Notes: generated from the letters alone by a model not told the origin. Positions 1 through 10,262 are shown, counted from the first letter of the stretch. The stretch is 64,000 nt of DNA from Mycoplasma haemocanis str. Illinois (GCF_000238995.1 NC_016638.1:806001-870000), one strand, 5' to 3'. Numbers and translations: made by a program.

Positions 1-1218
1 CCCAATAGCCGCTCCCGCTTTTTCCAACTCCTTCTCCACCCCTAAACTGTCTATTTTTTGAAACAGTCTAGTTATATTATCGTAAGTATCTAAAGGAATC
101 TTCCTCGTCCAATATCGGAGAGAGGGGTGTTCTACGTTTCAAAAATCACCTTTCCTAGTTATTAATAAGGGGGAAAACAGATCCGGATCGTCTGAAATCT
201 CCAAATAATCAGGTTTTTGAGGCGTTATGAAACTACAAGACTCGTAAAATTTAAATATATGTCTTAAAAGGATATCAATATTCTCATTTTTTAAAACAGA
301 AATCGAAATTACTTGCCTCCCTAAACGCTCAATTTTCTTAAGAATAGATTTAAGAGTCTCCTCACTAATTAAGTCTATCTTATTCAAACATATGAATCTA
401 GGTTTGTTGAATAATTCTTCGGAATAAGCTTTAATTTCGTGCTCTATCGAGAGAATCTCATTCTCTACATCCTCCTCGCTGCAATCCACTAGATGAACCA
501 AAACTCTACATCTATTTAAATGTTTTAAAAATTCAAATCCTAATCCAGCTCCCTGAGAAGCATTTTCTATAAGTCCAGGAATATCTGCAAATACTAACTT
601 CTTATTTTCGTACACCACCGTACCCAATACAGGAATTAAGGTGGTAAAAGGAAAGGATGCTATCTTTGGTTTAGCATTAGATACCAGAGATAATAGGGAA
701 GACTTTCCAGCATTTGGTTTTCCTAGAAATCCTATGTCCGATATTGTCTCCAAATCAAGAATGACTTCCAATTCTTCTGACGGATCTCCTAGCTCGTATA
801 GGTAAGGGGCAGAATTCTTAGGGGACTTGAATGAGGCATTTCCTCTTCCGCCTTCTCCGCCCTTGCAGGCTAAAAATCTTTCCTGATGGGATATAAGTTC
901 AAAGAGCTTTTCATTATTTTCCTTATTAAAGATATTAGTTCCGCACGGGACCTTTAGATAAAGATCCTCCCCGCCTCTTCCGTTCTGGCTTTTATTTTTA
1001 CCATTCTCTCCATTTTGAGCTTTCAGTATCTTTAAATGACGAAGGTGAAATAGGCTGTTTACATTCTCGTCAGCTTCTATATATACAGAACCACCTTTAC
1101 CTCCGTTTCCTCCGGCAGGACCACCTAAACGAACTTTACTTTCTCTTCTTCAAGCTATTATTCCATCCCCACCTTTACCAGACTTAAGAGTTATGGAAGT
1201 AGACGATATAAACTTCAA
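1..1218 (-). CDS. obg: GTPase Obg/CgtA, 3' end cut by the window
   Basis: Ribosome-associated GTPase of the large-subunit assembly pathway. The Gly-rich Obg fold fills roughly residues 1-155 (GKGGDG, GGPAGGNGGKGG). The G domain follows with GKPNAGKSS near residue 164 (the family usually has GFPNAGKST) and DIPGLIENASQGAGLG. After an in-frame TGA read as Trp, the frame runs off the left edge into the C-terminal domain. The start is a TTG at 1218; no ATG or GTG lies between it and the upstream in-frame TAG. It follows the membrane-protein gene at 1221-2075 by 2 bases, so it is probably cotranscribed with it. The family call is firm; the C-terminus is not seen. Confidence 0.95.
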
Positions 1219-1220
1219 AC

Positions 1221-2075
1221 TTACCTAAACAAACGTCAACGTCACCCGATTAAATAGAAGAGACCGGTATTAATTATCGCTAATCCAATTGCCACTATAG
1301 CAAGTGTGGTAAAGAAAAATAAAAAGAAGTGAAAATTACGAGAGGTGTGAAGCCTATTTACATTTACGAATCACAGAGTAATTAGGAATATAGGGGGTGT
1401 TAGCGAAAAGATTAAGGCACATGTTGAAGAATAAAAGATTAGAGAAGATCATCCTTTGAAGAAGGAAGTAGAGATACTATTATGGGCGGTAACAGTTCCC
1501 GAAAAAAACACCAACAAAGCAACGCTAATAGCGGCTATGAAAGACAGTACAGTAGTCTCTACCTTATAAATATATCGAGAGATCTTACTATCCCTAAGTC
1601 ATAGATCTATTAAGGAAGCAAAATCACCTAAGTAGGAGTTCATTTGCTTCTTTCACTGCTTATGGCAAAAGGAAGCATACTTTCAGTCATTTGGAGTTAT
1701 CAGAGTAAGCTCATCCTGAGCCCTCTCCACCATTAGGATTCTCTTGATTTTATGTATAAACTTAGAGAAGGCATTGGTGGGCTCCCCCTCTTCTAGAAGT
1801 TTCTTGTGATGTATGTCTACACTGGTAAGACTATCATATATTCTCTTAAGAAAGTCGGGATCGGGGGCATGTTCTAAAGCTTCATAATGTGCCTTCTCTT
1901 CTATAAACAATTCCCTTATCTCTGGAGTTGTGGAAGTCTTGGCCGCCCTGTTTGCCTCTATAAATAAGGCGGCCAACTTAGCATCTTCTATTTGAGCTAT
2001 CTGTTCGGCTGCTTGATCCAATCCATCTCCACCAATCCCTCCCGATTTGGAGCCAGAACTAGCTTCCTTAGGCAT
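1221..2075 (-). CDS. Unrecognised 284-residue protein: soluble N-terminal half, three membrane segments
   Basis: I do not recognise this family. Reading TGA as Trp gives one frame of 284 codons. Residues 1-130 are Gly/Ser-rich at the start (SSGSKSGGIGGDG) and then acidic and helical with no membrane segment. A basic, Trp-containing linker follows. The last third holds three hydrophobic stretches (around TTVLSFIAAISVALLVFF, SSLIFYSSTCALIFS and FFLFFFTTLAIVAIGLAII) and ends in a short basic tail. The gene lies between rbfA (8-base overlap) and obg (2-base gap), so it is probably coexpressed with ribosome-assembly factors. A link to them is only positional. With four internal TGA codons it would be read as fragments under the standard code. 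Confidence 0.75.
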
Positions 2076-2421
2076 CCTCCAAAGATTTTACGGCCTCATC
2101 TATTAAATTTTCGATTCTATTAGCTTTGTAGAACTCCTCATCACTTACAAATTTAAGATTAGGAACTCTGTAACGCCCTAAATGTCCAGATAGGAATTGT
2201 TTGAAGAAGGAGCTTAGTCTATTCAGTCTAGAAAGAGCTAAAGAGGGATTAGAATGGTTAACTAAGTCACAATAAATAGTGGCATAAGTCTTATTCCTAT
2301 TTACCTTCACAAAATTAATAGCTACTCTCTTGAAGACAGGATCCTCCAACTCTTCTTGCAGGGCTTTTAATAGGAGTCTATGTAGATTTTTAGAAAACTT
2401 CTTAAATTCAATACTTTCCAT
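2068..2421 (-). CDS. rbfA: Ribosome-binding factor A
   Basis: Small KH-like protein (117 aa) that binds the free 30S subunit during 16S rRNA 5'-end maturation. The family pattern is visible: N-terminal helix with LLLKALQEELEDP, the strand KVNRNKTYATIYCDL (usual VxVSxDLxxAxVYVS region) and a C-terminal LKFVSDEEFYKANRIENLID. The ATG shares one base with the infB stop (TAATG), indicating translational coupling downstream of IF-2, as in the usual nusA-infB-rbfA order. Confidence 0.93.
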   Translation of the reverse strand: MESIEFKKFSKNLHRLLLKALQEELEDPVFKRVAINFVKVNRNKTYATIYCDLVNHSNPSLALSRLNRLSSFFKQFLSGHLGRYRVPNLKFVSDEEFYKANRIENLIDEAVKSLEDA

Positions 2422-4130
2422 TAAACCAACTTAAAGGCCTCTATGAAATCTCCAACCTTTATGTTATTCCAATTATTTACAACAATACCACACTCCTGAT
2501 TTTCGGAACAATCCTTAATTTCATAAGCTTCAGTCTTAAAGGACTTAATAGTGGAAGTGTAAAGTACCTCCCCATCCCTTATTACTCGAACCTTATCTGT
2601 TTTACTTATCTTGCCGGAAACAACTTTACAACCGGCAATGGTTCCCACTTTAGAATGATATCAAAGCTTCAAAACCTCAGCCTTTCCAGTAATCTCTTCA
2701 ACTTTCTCAACAACCTTATTACCCTCAATGATATTAAGAATCTCTTCCTCAATTTCATAAACACTTCGAAAATCCTTAATAATTAACCTTATATCCTTGG
2801 CATTGTTAATAATGGGACCAGGAATCTTCTGATTAAAGTTAATTAAAATGGCATTAGAAATAGAAGCTAACTGAAGATCTGCATCTGTAATTGGGCCTAT
2901 TCCTGAAGCTATTATTGGAATGTTATATCTATAAATTATCTCCTGAATAGCCTCCAAAGACCCACTTACATCTGCCCTAACCAAGATATTTAGATTTTCA
3001 GTATCCTTGGTGGTCTCAAGTATCACGTTATCTTTCTGAAGTTCGCTAGAACAAGTCTCAAAGAATTCCTTAGCTTCTCTCTCAGTCTTTAAGGAAATAA
3101 ATTTATCACCCGCCATTGGGAGTGTTTTAAATCCAGAAACAACGGCCGGAACACATGGAAGAGATACCTGTAGATTCTTATTGGAAGCATCTGTCATAGA
3201 TTTGACTTTGCAGAAAGAGGATTTCATAACTATAAAATCCCCTAACTTAAGAGTCCCCCTACTTAATAGAATGGTGGCAGTCGCCCCCATTCCCTTATTC
3301 ATTCTCGATTCAATAACAGTTCCAACAGCGGGCAGCTCCTCTGTAGTCTTAAGATCAGAGATATCAGCCACCAACAGAATAGACTCAAGAAGCTCCTCTA
3401 TTCCATCTCCTTTAAGCGCAGACCCCTGAACACAAAGGACATCTCCCCCAAATTCCTCCAATACGATGTCATGCTCCATCAAGGAATTCTTAAGAGCTCC
3501 AACATTCTTTATTCCCTTATCAATCTTATTAATAAAGACTATGATTCTAACTTTAGCGGCTAAGGCATGTTGAATAGCTTCTATTGTTTGAGGCTTAATT
3601 CCATCATCTGCAGCTACCACCAAGACTACGATATCAGTTACATTAGCTCCACGAGCCCTCATCTTAGTAAAGGCCTCGTGACCGGGAGTATCTAAAAATG
3701 TAATCTTCTTCCCATTCTTTTCAACTTGATAAGCACCTATATGTTGAGTGATGCCCCCGAATTCAGAAGAAGTAACATTAGTTCCCCTTATTCGATCAAG
3801 AAGGGTAGTCTTCCCATGGTCAACATGACCCATAATCGTAACTATGGGAGTCTTAGTTATTATGCTCTTAGCATTAGAAAGAGATGTAAAAGATGCAAAT
3901 AAGCTTTCATCAGAATGTTGCTCAGACCCCTTAAGGAATCCTACTTGAAATTCCTCACAAATTCTCTCACAATCCTCTTCTTTAAGGATCGTATTAAGGT
4001 TAGTAGGTATTCCTTTAATAAAAAGATGCTTTATTATCGCTCCCGAATCCAGATTTGCCTGCTTTGCAAAGTCCAGAAGTTTTAGGGGCTTTACAAAGGT
4101 AAAAACAAATTCATTATTCTTCACCATCAT
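2421..4130 (-). CDS. infB: Translation initiation factor IF-2
   Basis: GTPase that places initiator tRNA on the 30S subunit and promotes subunit joining (569 aa). A short IF2_N segment precedes the G domain, which shows GHVDHGKTT at residues 101-109, DTPGHE near 147 and NKID near 201. Domains II-IV follow; an in-frame TGA (Trp) at about 2649-2660 separates the last 75 residues from the rest in standard-code reading. The long linker found in other bacteria is missing, as is common in mollicutes. The ATG at 4130 (second ATG directly after) lies inside the nusA 3' end, a 17-base overlap. Confidence 0.96.
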
Positions 4131-5412
4131 CTACAGATTTATTTGAATGAAATTTCTGTAGAGCATCGACATTCTTTCGAAGATGCATTTTAAATATACG
4201 ATCAGAGATTTTGTTGCTATTAGTAAACTTATCATCATCTATAGCCACATAATCAATTCCCTCATCCTTAGCTTCCTGTATAGTCTTAAGATTGATCTTC
4301 CAACTAGTTAACATATAAACCAGCTTAGTATTAGAACCTCTCTTACCAATACAGGACAGAAGATTATCTAAAGTAGCAACCAAAGTTATTTCATTTTCGG
4401 CCTCTAACCTATACCCAAGAATTTTTCCTGTAACAAAAGAGTTAATAACGTTTTGCACGGGATCTTCATTTCAGAGAATAACATCTATTTTCTCATTAAG
4501 AAGTTCCCTAGAAATAACCTTCAAGCGTTCTCCTTTGGGTCCAATACAACAACCTACAGCGTCTATATTAGGGTCATTAGAGTGAACAAGAACTTTAGAT
4601 TTAAACCCAGCTATTCTGGCAATAGCCTTAATCTCAACCTTTCCCTCGGAGATTTCAGATATATGTTTTGCCATAACATACTTGGTGATCTCTGCATCAG
4701 TACGAGATAGAAATATTGGCAGATGTACATTAACTTCAGAGATCTCCTTCACATAAAAGAGATAAGTATTCCCCAATACTAGATTCTCATAAATACGAGT
4801 CCCATTAGGACCATCTATCCAAACTAAATCACTTCTAAATATAACACCTTTAGCTATAGTCTTATCTGGGGCCTCTAAAGAAACGATAATCTTCTTAATT
4901 GTCCTATCATCCCTATTCTCGATTATCTCCTCAATAACCCCTTCCACCACTTTACCGTGGAATGGAGTTCACTTCTGACAAATAGAACGACTTACCTCGC
5001 TTTCAGTCAGCTTCTTAAAGAAGAATTGAACATTATTAGCTATCTTATCATCAAAGGATTCAATATCCACTTCTTGAAAGACAGTATCCCCTACTTTTGG
5101 AGAAGCAGGATTCTTAGAAGTCTTAGGCAGAGAAGCCACTTTAGAAATAGGAATTAATGTCTCATCATCCTCATTTCCTTCTCCGTTGTAGTAATCATCA
5201 GTAACAACTCTCAGGTGTCTTCAAATTTCAATCTTGGCCTTTTCAAGATCCACATCAACATCTATTATGTTATCTGGGTATTCCTTTAAGAAAACGCTTC
5301 TAAAGGTATCCTCTAATAAACGAGCTACAGTTTCCGGTGAAAGATCATACTTCTCCCCCACGGCAGAAACCAAACTAAGTAGAGTCCTATCTCCCTGTTT
5401 TCTAATTTTCAT
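4114..5412 (-). CDS. nusA: Transcription termination/antitermination factor NusA
   Basis: RNA polymerase-binding elongation factor (432 aa). Residues 1-63 match the NusA N-terminal domain (MKIRKQ start, ETVARLLEDTF). An S1 domain follows, then KH domains with the GxxG-type loop CCIGPKGERLK. Three in-frame TGA codons are read as Trp, including the junction in INEKIDVIL-W-NEDP. No acidic repeats are present. It is the first gene of the nusA-infB-rbfA run; the usual neighbours rimP, ylxR and ylxQ are absent and a 4-TM protein gene ends 2 bases upstream. Confidence 0.94.
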
Positions 5413-5414
5413 AA

Positions 5415-5930
5415 CTACCTACGTCTATGTGCATTCTCAATAAAGTAAGTTTTAATAATTGTTTCTTTATTTTTATTGTAGAAGATATCAAAGCTTACAC
5501 AAAACTCATACATAGTAAGAAAGGCAGAAGAAATTACACCCAAAGCGCAAGAAAGCGCCAAAGAGAGGTAAGAAACAGCCGTAGCCGTTGATTCTCCGAC
5601 CTTGTAAGATACAAGCAGAGATATTATTAAAAGATTATAGGATATAAAGGAAGCTGTTGCTCCTTTTCAAAAATATTTAAAGCGATTTGGTTTTATGATT
5701 TCCTTACATGCTCTGTATTCCTGAAGGGAATAGTACATATATATAAGAAGAAGGGGAGCTATTAGTGGAGGGGCTACACACAAAAGCACTAGTCCTCCTG
5801 TATTTCCTGCACTAATAATGGATTTATTAACTAATATTCTTTCAACTACCAATACTAAAGCTATAAGAAAGTTAAAGAGAATAACTAGATATCAATATCA
5901 GCTTTTTCATTTAAGTATTAACTGCTTCAT
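5415..5930 (-). CDS. Unrecognised four-segment membrane protein
   Basis: A 171-residue frame from ATG at 5930, with several TGA-encoded Trp in its first 15 residues (KWKSWYWYL). Four hydrophobic segments are visible: about YLVILFNFLIALVLVV, GGLVLLCVAPPLIAPLLLIY, ASFISYNLLIISLLVSY and YLSLALSCALGVISSAFLT. The short basic tail ends in HRRR. It overlaps the end of nusB by 20 bases and stops 2 bases before nusA, so it sits inside a transcription-factor operon. I cannot assign a family; a small integral membrane protein is all that can be supported. Confidence 0.72.
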
Positions 5931-6321
5931 TCTTAAGAAAATCTTCTAAGACTCTATTTACTATTCTGTACTCGTTTTCATCACAATAATTTTTAGCTGT
6001 TTTTACCGACTCAGTTATCAGTACTTTTACAGGAGTTTTAAAAACATAAAATTCGGATATAGCCTCTAGAAGTATACTAGCACAAAGAGTATTTAACCTT
6101 TCTAGAGATCAATTGGATTTTAAATAACTCTCTACAAGGGATATATACTTGTGCTTATTATTTAAGTAATTATCAAAGATCTTATTCTCAAAATCAATTC
6201 AATTATCCCTTTGATCTGAAAGATCTATCTTCGAGAAATCTTGATCCGTTATTAGTTCCGAATAAATAACTTGTACTACAGATACCCTACGCTTTCATAT
6301 AGCACTCGACGAAGTCTCCAT
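5911..6321 (-). CDS. nusB: Transcription antitermination factor NusB
   Basis: All-helical RNA-binding antitermination factor (136 aa). The N-terminus KRRVSVVQVIYSELI matches the RR...LQxLYxxE family opening. The C-terminal half carries the conserved pattern NWSLERLNTLCASILLEAISE and TPVKVLITESVKTAKNYC, with a final NRVLEDFLK. Trp residues at NW and other sites come from TGA. The ATG at 6321 follows the family start well. It overlaps the unknown gene upstream by 35 bases and the 4-TM gene downstream by 20. Confidence 0.85.
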
Positions 6322-6670
6322 CGACAACAATTTTTAAATTTATTTTCTTTAAATAATTTACGTGTTCTTCATTACCTATTATCAAATATCACGTTTTAGG
6401 ATCTAACGAATGTGCATATTCCTTTCAATTCTCCACATCTAAAAAAACCATTCTATCCTTATAGATTAAATACTTCTCTATCAGAGGAGAATATCCTATT
6501 GCTAAAGGAACTAAACTCCCGTTCTCCAAACGACCTCTTATCCTTGCGTTACTAAGCTTCCTAATGTTTCTGTAATTTAATAACTCCCTAAATCAATATT
6601 CTAAATAGCTTCTTAGATAGGCAAGTCTAAATTCAAGACTCTTAAATAAAAGATACAGTTCCTCTTTCAC
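6287..6670 (-). CDS. Unrecognised 127-residue protein between rpsB and nusB
   Basis: The frame runs from a GTG at 6670 to a TAG at 6287 and uses TGA as Trp in three places. It overlaps rpsB by 29 bases and nusB by 35, unusually deep on both sides. The protein opens with an amphipathic, aromatic-rich helix (VKEELYLLFKSLEFRLAYL) and a basic middle (RKLSNARIRGRLENG). It ends in a short alpha/beta-like segment (WYLIIGNEEHVNYLKKINL, IVVDGDF). No membrane segment or known motif was recognised. The long, uninterrupted frame and operon position argue for a real gene; the start is uncertain. Confidence 0.6.
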
Positions 6671-7430
6671 TAGTTCTTGATCTTGACTGATACTCCTCGG
6701 GAATAATTATCTCAGAATCTAATTTATGAGCGACAACAGTCTCCTTACCTTGAATTTCAGCGATAGCATCACAAAGAAGATTCGCGATTAAATAAACCGA
6801 TTTCATGGACCTATTATTTCCAGGAATAACAAAATCCACTTTATCAGGATCAGTGTTTATATTGGAAAGAGCAATAACGGGAATTCCCATCTTCTTGGCC
6901 TCCTGAACTGCAGCAGCATCCTCCACAGGATTAAATACCACCAATAAGTTGGGAAGTCTTTGCAAATGCTTAACTCCACCATAGAACTTTTCCAACTTAT
7001 CCCTTTGTTTAGAAAACTGAATAATCTCCTTTTTTGTATATCCCTCCTGTAACTCCGGATGCTCCAATAACTCAGTTAATTCATTTAATTTCTTTATGTT
7101 TAAGCTAATGGTTTTAAAATTGGTAAGAAGTCCCCCTAATCAACGCTGAGTCAAGTAGAGAGCGTCTACTCTAGAAGCAGCTGCTTTAATAATCCCGGAA
7201 GTAGATTTATTCTTAACACCCACGAACATAATATCAGCACCCGCCTTAACCAAATCTAATATGTATCCATAGGCATTACATAGAAACTCAGAAATCATAT
7301 TAGGATCAAACATGTAATGTCCCCTCTCCTTCCCAGAAATGTAATCCTTCATTTTAGGATTCCAATAACGAAGCCTTAAACCCAGATTACATTCACATTC
7401 AACCAACTTTTCTAAAGACACTACACTCAT
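6642..7430 (-). CDS. rpsB: 30S ribosomal protein S2
   Basis: S2 (262 aa) of the small subunit. The hallmarks are HYMFDPNMISEFLCNAYGY (family HxxxDLxxTxxxL), FVGVKNKSTSGIIKAAA (FVGTKKQA), QRWLGGLLTNF with Trp from TGA, RLPNLLVVFNPVEDAAAVQEA and GIPVIALSNINTDPDKVDFVIPGN. In most bacteria it is paired with tsf; here tsf lies about 45 kb away and the downstream partner is an unknown gene. greA starts the run upstream, its stop 2 bases before this ATG. Confidence 0.96.
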
Positions 7431-7432
7431 GA

Positions 7433-7906
7433 CTAAAGAATTTCTAGAATCTTAACTTTATATGGAGCTGCTATATTTTGAACTTCCACAACTTCCCCGA
7501 CTTTCCTTCCTAACATGGCCTTAGCTAAAGGGCATTCATTAGATATTCTTCCCATAGAAGGATTGTTATCAACTGACCCCAAAATCTCATATCCATACTC
7601 CATATTCTCGTCAATCTCTAGAATCTTAACTTTAGAGCCTATCTTAACTACCCCAGAGGAATCAGAAGTTCCTTCTGAAGAAATAATTTCATGATTATCA
7701 AGAATAACCTTTATTTCTGCTATACGTCCTTCTATAACTTTCTGCTTATCTAAAGCCGTCTCATAGTCAGCATTTTCAGAAAGATCCCCATTGGCTCTAG
7801 CGGCTTTGATCTCTTCGATCACCTCCACTCTATCCACATTTACCAAGTTGTTGTACTCGGATTTTAAGTTCTCTAAAGACTCAGCGGTCAACCTATGTTT
7901 TCTCAT
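7433..7906 (-). CDS. greA: Transcript cleavage factor GreA
   Basis: Stimulates cleavage of backtracked RNA by RNA polymerase. 157 aa is the usual size. The coiled-coil N-terminus carries NGDLSENADYETALDKQ, which includes the acidic tip (usual GDLSENAEY). The C-terminal FKBP-like domain reads YEILGSVDNNPSMGRISNECPLAKAMLGRKVGE. It is the first gene of the minus-strand run reaching obg and faces tmRNA across a 74-base divergent gap that must hold its promoter. Confidence 0.96.
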   Translation of the reverse strand: MRKHRLTAESLENLKSEYNNLVNVDRVEVIEEIKAARANGDLSENADYETALDKQKVIEGRIAEIKVILDNHEIISSEGTSDSSGVVKIGSKVKILEIDENMEYGYEILGSVDNNPSMGRISNECPLAKAMLGRKVGEVVEVQNIAAPYKVKILEIL

Positions 7907-7980
7907 TCCATTCTTATTTTAAACTAACTAATGTTCAAAGTTGTTAAAATTAGGATGGTTCCTTTCGGGTCCAAATCACT

Positions 7981-8284
7981 GGGAGTGTTTAGTGGTTTCG
8001 ACAGTTGACTAAAAGGACACTGGCTGCAATGGGGTGAGCCCCTTATAGCTCAAGAGTAAACGCAAACAAAAAAGAGCGTAAATCATCAGTGGTAAATCTG
8101 CTGATGAGTCAACCTCAAGAACTAGCTTCTCTTTCTTTCTAGAGAGTTAGTCTCCTCGAGGGAGACATTTGCTGAAGGGGGAATAAATTTGTCGCAGGGG
8201 GAATCGTCAGCTGGTCTGACTAAGTTGTAGACGCCTTTGTTACTGGTTAATTGGATGGGGGTTCGAATCCCCTCACTTCCACCA
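7981..8284 (+). ncRNA. ssrA: Transfer-messenger RNA (tmRNA)
   Basis: Rescues stalled ribosomes with SmpB. The 5' end GGGAGTG pairs with CACTTCC at the 3' end, followed by discriminator A and an encoded CCA. The third pair is G7983-T8278, the G-U identity element for alanyl-tRNA synthetase. The 5' core GGTTTCGACAG, a T-arm (GGGGGTTCGAATCCCC) and the region just before the resume codon are all recognisable. The tag frame starts at 8062. The next plus-strand gene begins 11 bases after CCA. No clear terminator is seen. Confidence 0.96.
8062..8142 (+). other. tmRNA tag reading frame
   Basis: The resume codon is GCA at 8062, placed by the match of AGTAAACGCAAAC to the AGTCGCAAAC context known in E. 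coli. The frame runs 26 codons to TAG at 8140-8142. The tag opens ANKKERKSSVV, contains NLLMSQPQELA and ends ASLSF. The length resembles the long mycoplasma tags; the end is not the LAA/FAFA type. In-frame ATG and CTG codons are internal. The frame choice is an inference from context. Confidence 0.75.
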
Positions 8285-8295
8285 CTTTATTTAAA

Positions 8296-8919
8296 ATGAG
8301 TAAGCAAATAAGAATAGCCGCCATTACTCCGGATAGCGTGGAGGATATGGAGTTGCTTGTTCCTGTTGATATTTGGAAAAGAGCTAACTTTATAGTTGAT
8401 GTAATAGTTTACAACACTAAAACTAGCTTTAGCTTGAATTACTCTGGTCTTAGAGTATCTTCTTCATTGAAGATAAAGGATATAAATATGGTTCAATATG
8501 ACGCTATTTTCTTACCAGGAGGCCCTAAATGAAAGGATTTCTTAAATCCTGCATCCATAGAGAAGGATACTTCGGATCCTAAGTTACACGTAACTTTGGA
8601 GAAGTTCTTTAACGATCCCGAGAAGTGAATTATCGCTATATGTGGGGCTCCTGCGGCCTTAATGTGTATCTTAGATGAGAAGGCCAGAGATATTAAATAT
8701 ACTTGCTATAATTCGCCGGAGGTAATTGGAGATTTTACTCAAAATTGATTGAATAAAAAGGTAGTTATAGATAAACAAATTATTACTGGTCAAAACGCTG
8801 GATGTTCTATGGAGTTGGCTTTTGCCGTAATTGAAAAATTAGCTGGAATAGAATTAGCTAAGCAATTAGCGGGTAAGTTATTGTATAACTACGAAGGAAC
8901 TAAACAAGAGACAGAATAA
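8296..8919 (+). CDS. DJ-1/PfpI-family protein (class I amidotransferase-like fold)
   Basis: A 207-residue single-domain protein of the DJ-1/ThiJ/PfpI superfamily. The family pattern is clear: a PVDIWKRA helix, AIFLPGGPKWKDF, the nucleophile elbow AICGAPAALM with the expected Cys, and TGQNAGCSMELAFAVIEKL near the end. Members act as deglycases, chaperones or hydrolases; the sequence does not tell which. It sits 11 bases after tmRNA and its last 20 bases overlap the 3' end of rplQ on the other strand. TGA encodes three or more Trp. Confidence 0.88.
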
Positions 8920-9244
8920 CTCTATTTTCAGTTGCAAGTTTCAACAATCTAGAATAGCCTCCTTTTCTTTCCCTATACTTAGGACCAATCTCTTCAAATA
9001 ACTTCTTTATTAATTCCTCCTTTTTATACTTGGAAGTTCCAAGAAGGATAGAATCGGCCCTTCTCTTGTTCTCCAAAGAACTATTCTTAGAAAGGGTAAT
9101 AAGTCTTTCTAAAGATCTTTGAGTGTCCTTTCCATATCTTTTGGTGGTAACTATATGACCATAAGAAATAACATCAGAAATCTGCTGCCTAGTCACCATA
9201 TTACGATGAGAAGGGGTCTTTCCCTTCCTGTTAATAAAGGACAC
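8900..9244 (-). CDS. rplQ: 50S ribosomal protein L17
   Basis: L17 (114 aa). The signature region HRNMVTRQQISDVISYGHIVTTKRYGKDTQRSLERLITL corresponds to the family RxxLLRNL...EIxTTxxRAKExxxxxExLITLAK. The C-terminus has the typical GGYSRLLKL (GGYTRILKL). The start GTG overlaps the rpoA stop (TAGTG). The gene ends convergently inside the DJ-1 gene by 20 bases, closing the alpha operon. Confidence 0.95.
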   Translation of the reverse strand: MSFINRKGKTPSHRNMVTRQQISDVISYGHIVTTKRYGKDTQRSLERLITLSKNSSLENKRRADSILLGTSKYKKEELIKKLFEEIGPKYRERKGGYSRLLKLATENRVILSLV

Positions 9245-10233
9245 TAGGAACCTTTAAATTTGAGACCCTTTTCAGCAAGTTTAGCGATAATCTCATTAAG
9301 TGACTTCTTACCAAGATTCTTAATTTGTTCAGCTTCCGCCCTTGTCATTTCTGCAAGCTCAGTAATAGTATTAATACCGTTTTGCTTCAAACAATTAAAG
9401 GAACGCATAGTCAATTCCAACTCATCAATCGGAGTAGCCATCGCCACCTTCTTATTTGCTACTTCAGCTTCTCCAATCAACTTTCTTTTTGAAATTTCAG
9501 GATTAAAGGAAGATATGGGTTCCAGCAGTGAAATTAAAGTATGAGCAGCTAGGGAAAGTGCATCAGCAGCTTTAACAGATCCATTTGTTACCAAAGTTAG
9601 ATGAAGTTTATCGGTTGTACCCTGTTTGGTAGTTTTTTCTTCCACAACCTTTCACTCAACCTTAACGATGGGGGAAAAAAGAGAATCTATGGAGATAATT
9701 TTAAGAGTATCTAACCTCTCCCTATTCTCAGAAAAACTCCTATATCCTCTATCTAAAGTTGCATACAACTCCATTCCAAACTCCACATCTTTTGAAAGCT
9801 CACATATTTTTAAATCCTTGTTAATAACCTTCATACCGGGAGGACAATCAATATCACCTGCGTAAACAACTCCAGCTTTATTCTTTTTTATTTTCATAGT
9901 TGGCCACTCACTAATAGACTTCTCCTCTAAGGACTGAACATCCACTACTTTCTCATCAATGGAGATAACCAGCTTCTTAATATTAAGAACAATATTTGTA
10001 ACATCCTCAAGGACCCCTTCGGGAGCCATAAACTCGTGATCCACCCCATCAATTTTGATGGCAAAAACAGCGGCACCTGGAATAGATCCAAGTAGAACCC
10101 TTCTTAAAGCATTACCAATAGTAGTACCAAAACCTTGTTTCAGAGGAGAAATAACCACTGAAGCCATGTATTGGCTTGACTCTAATAATTTAAAATCAAT
10201 ATTAAATTTCGGAAGTTTATCCATAGCAAACAA
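9244..10233 (-). CDS. rpoA: RNA polymerase alpha subunit
   Basis: Alpha subunit that nucleates polymerase assembly (329 aa). The N-terminal domain has the diagnostic KQGFGTTIGNALRRVLLGSIPGAAV and HEFMAPEGVLEDVTNIVLNIK. After a TGA-encoded Trp, the C-terminal domain carries LELTMRSFNCLKQNGINTITELAEM, the helix-hairpin-helix that binds UP elements. The ATG at 10233 gives MFAM; the ATG at 10224 (MDKLPK) is equally possible. It is in the usual rpsM-rpsK-rpoA-rplQ order. Confidence 0.97.
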
Positions 10234-10262
10234 AAAAATCAGCTTCTTTAATTATACTAAAT

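Noticed and set aside
3181..3429. Plus-strand frame inside infB
   Set aside because: Antisense to conserved IF-2 sequence with no family match.
7907..7980. Clear sigma-70-type promoters for ssrA and greA
   Set aside because: The divergent gap is AT-rich but no convincing -35/-10 pair with proper spacing could be placed for either gene.
10224..10233. Fixed start choice for rpoA
   Set aside because: Two ATGs three codons apart are equally possible, so no claim is made.
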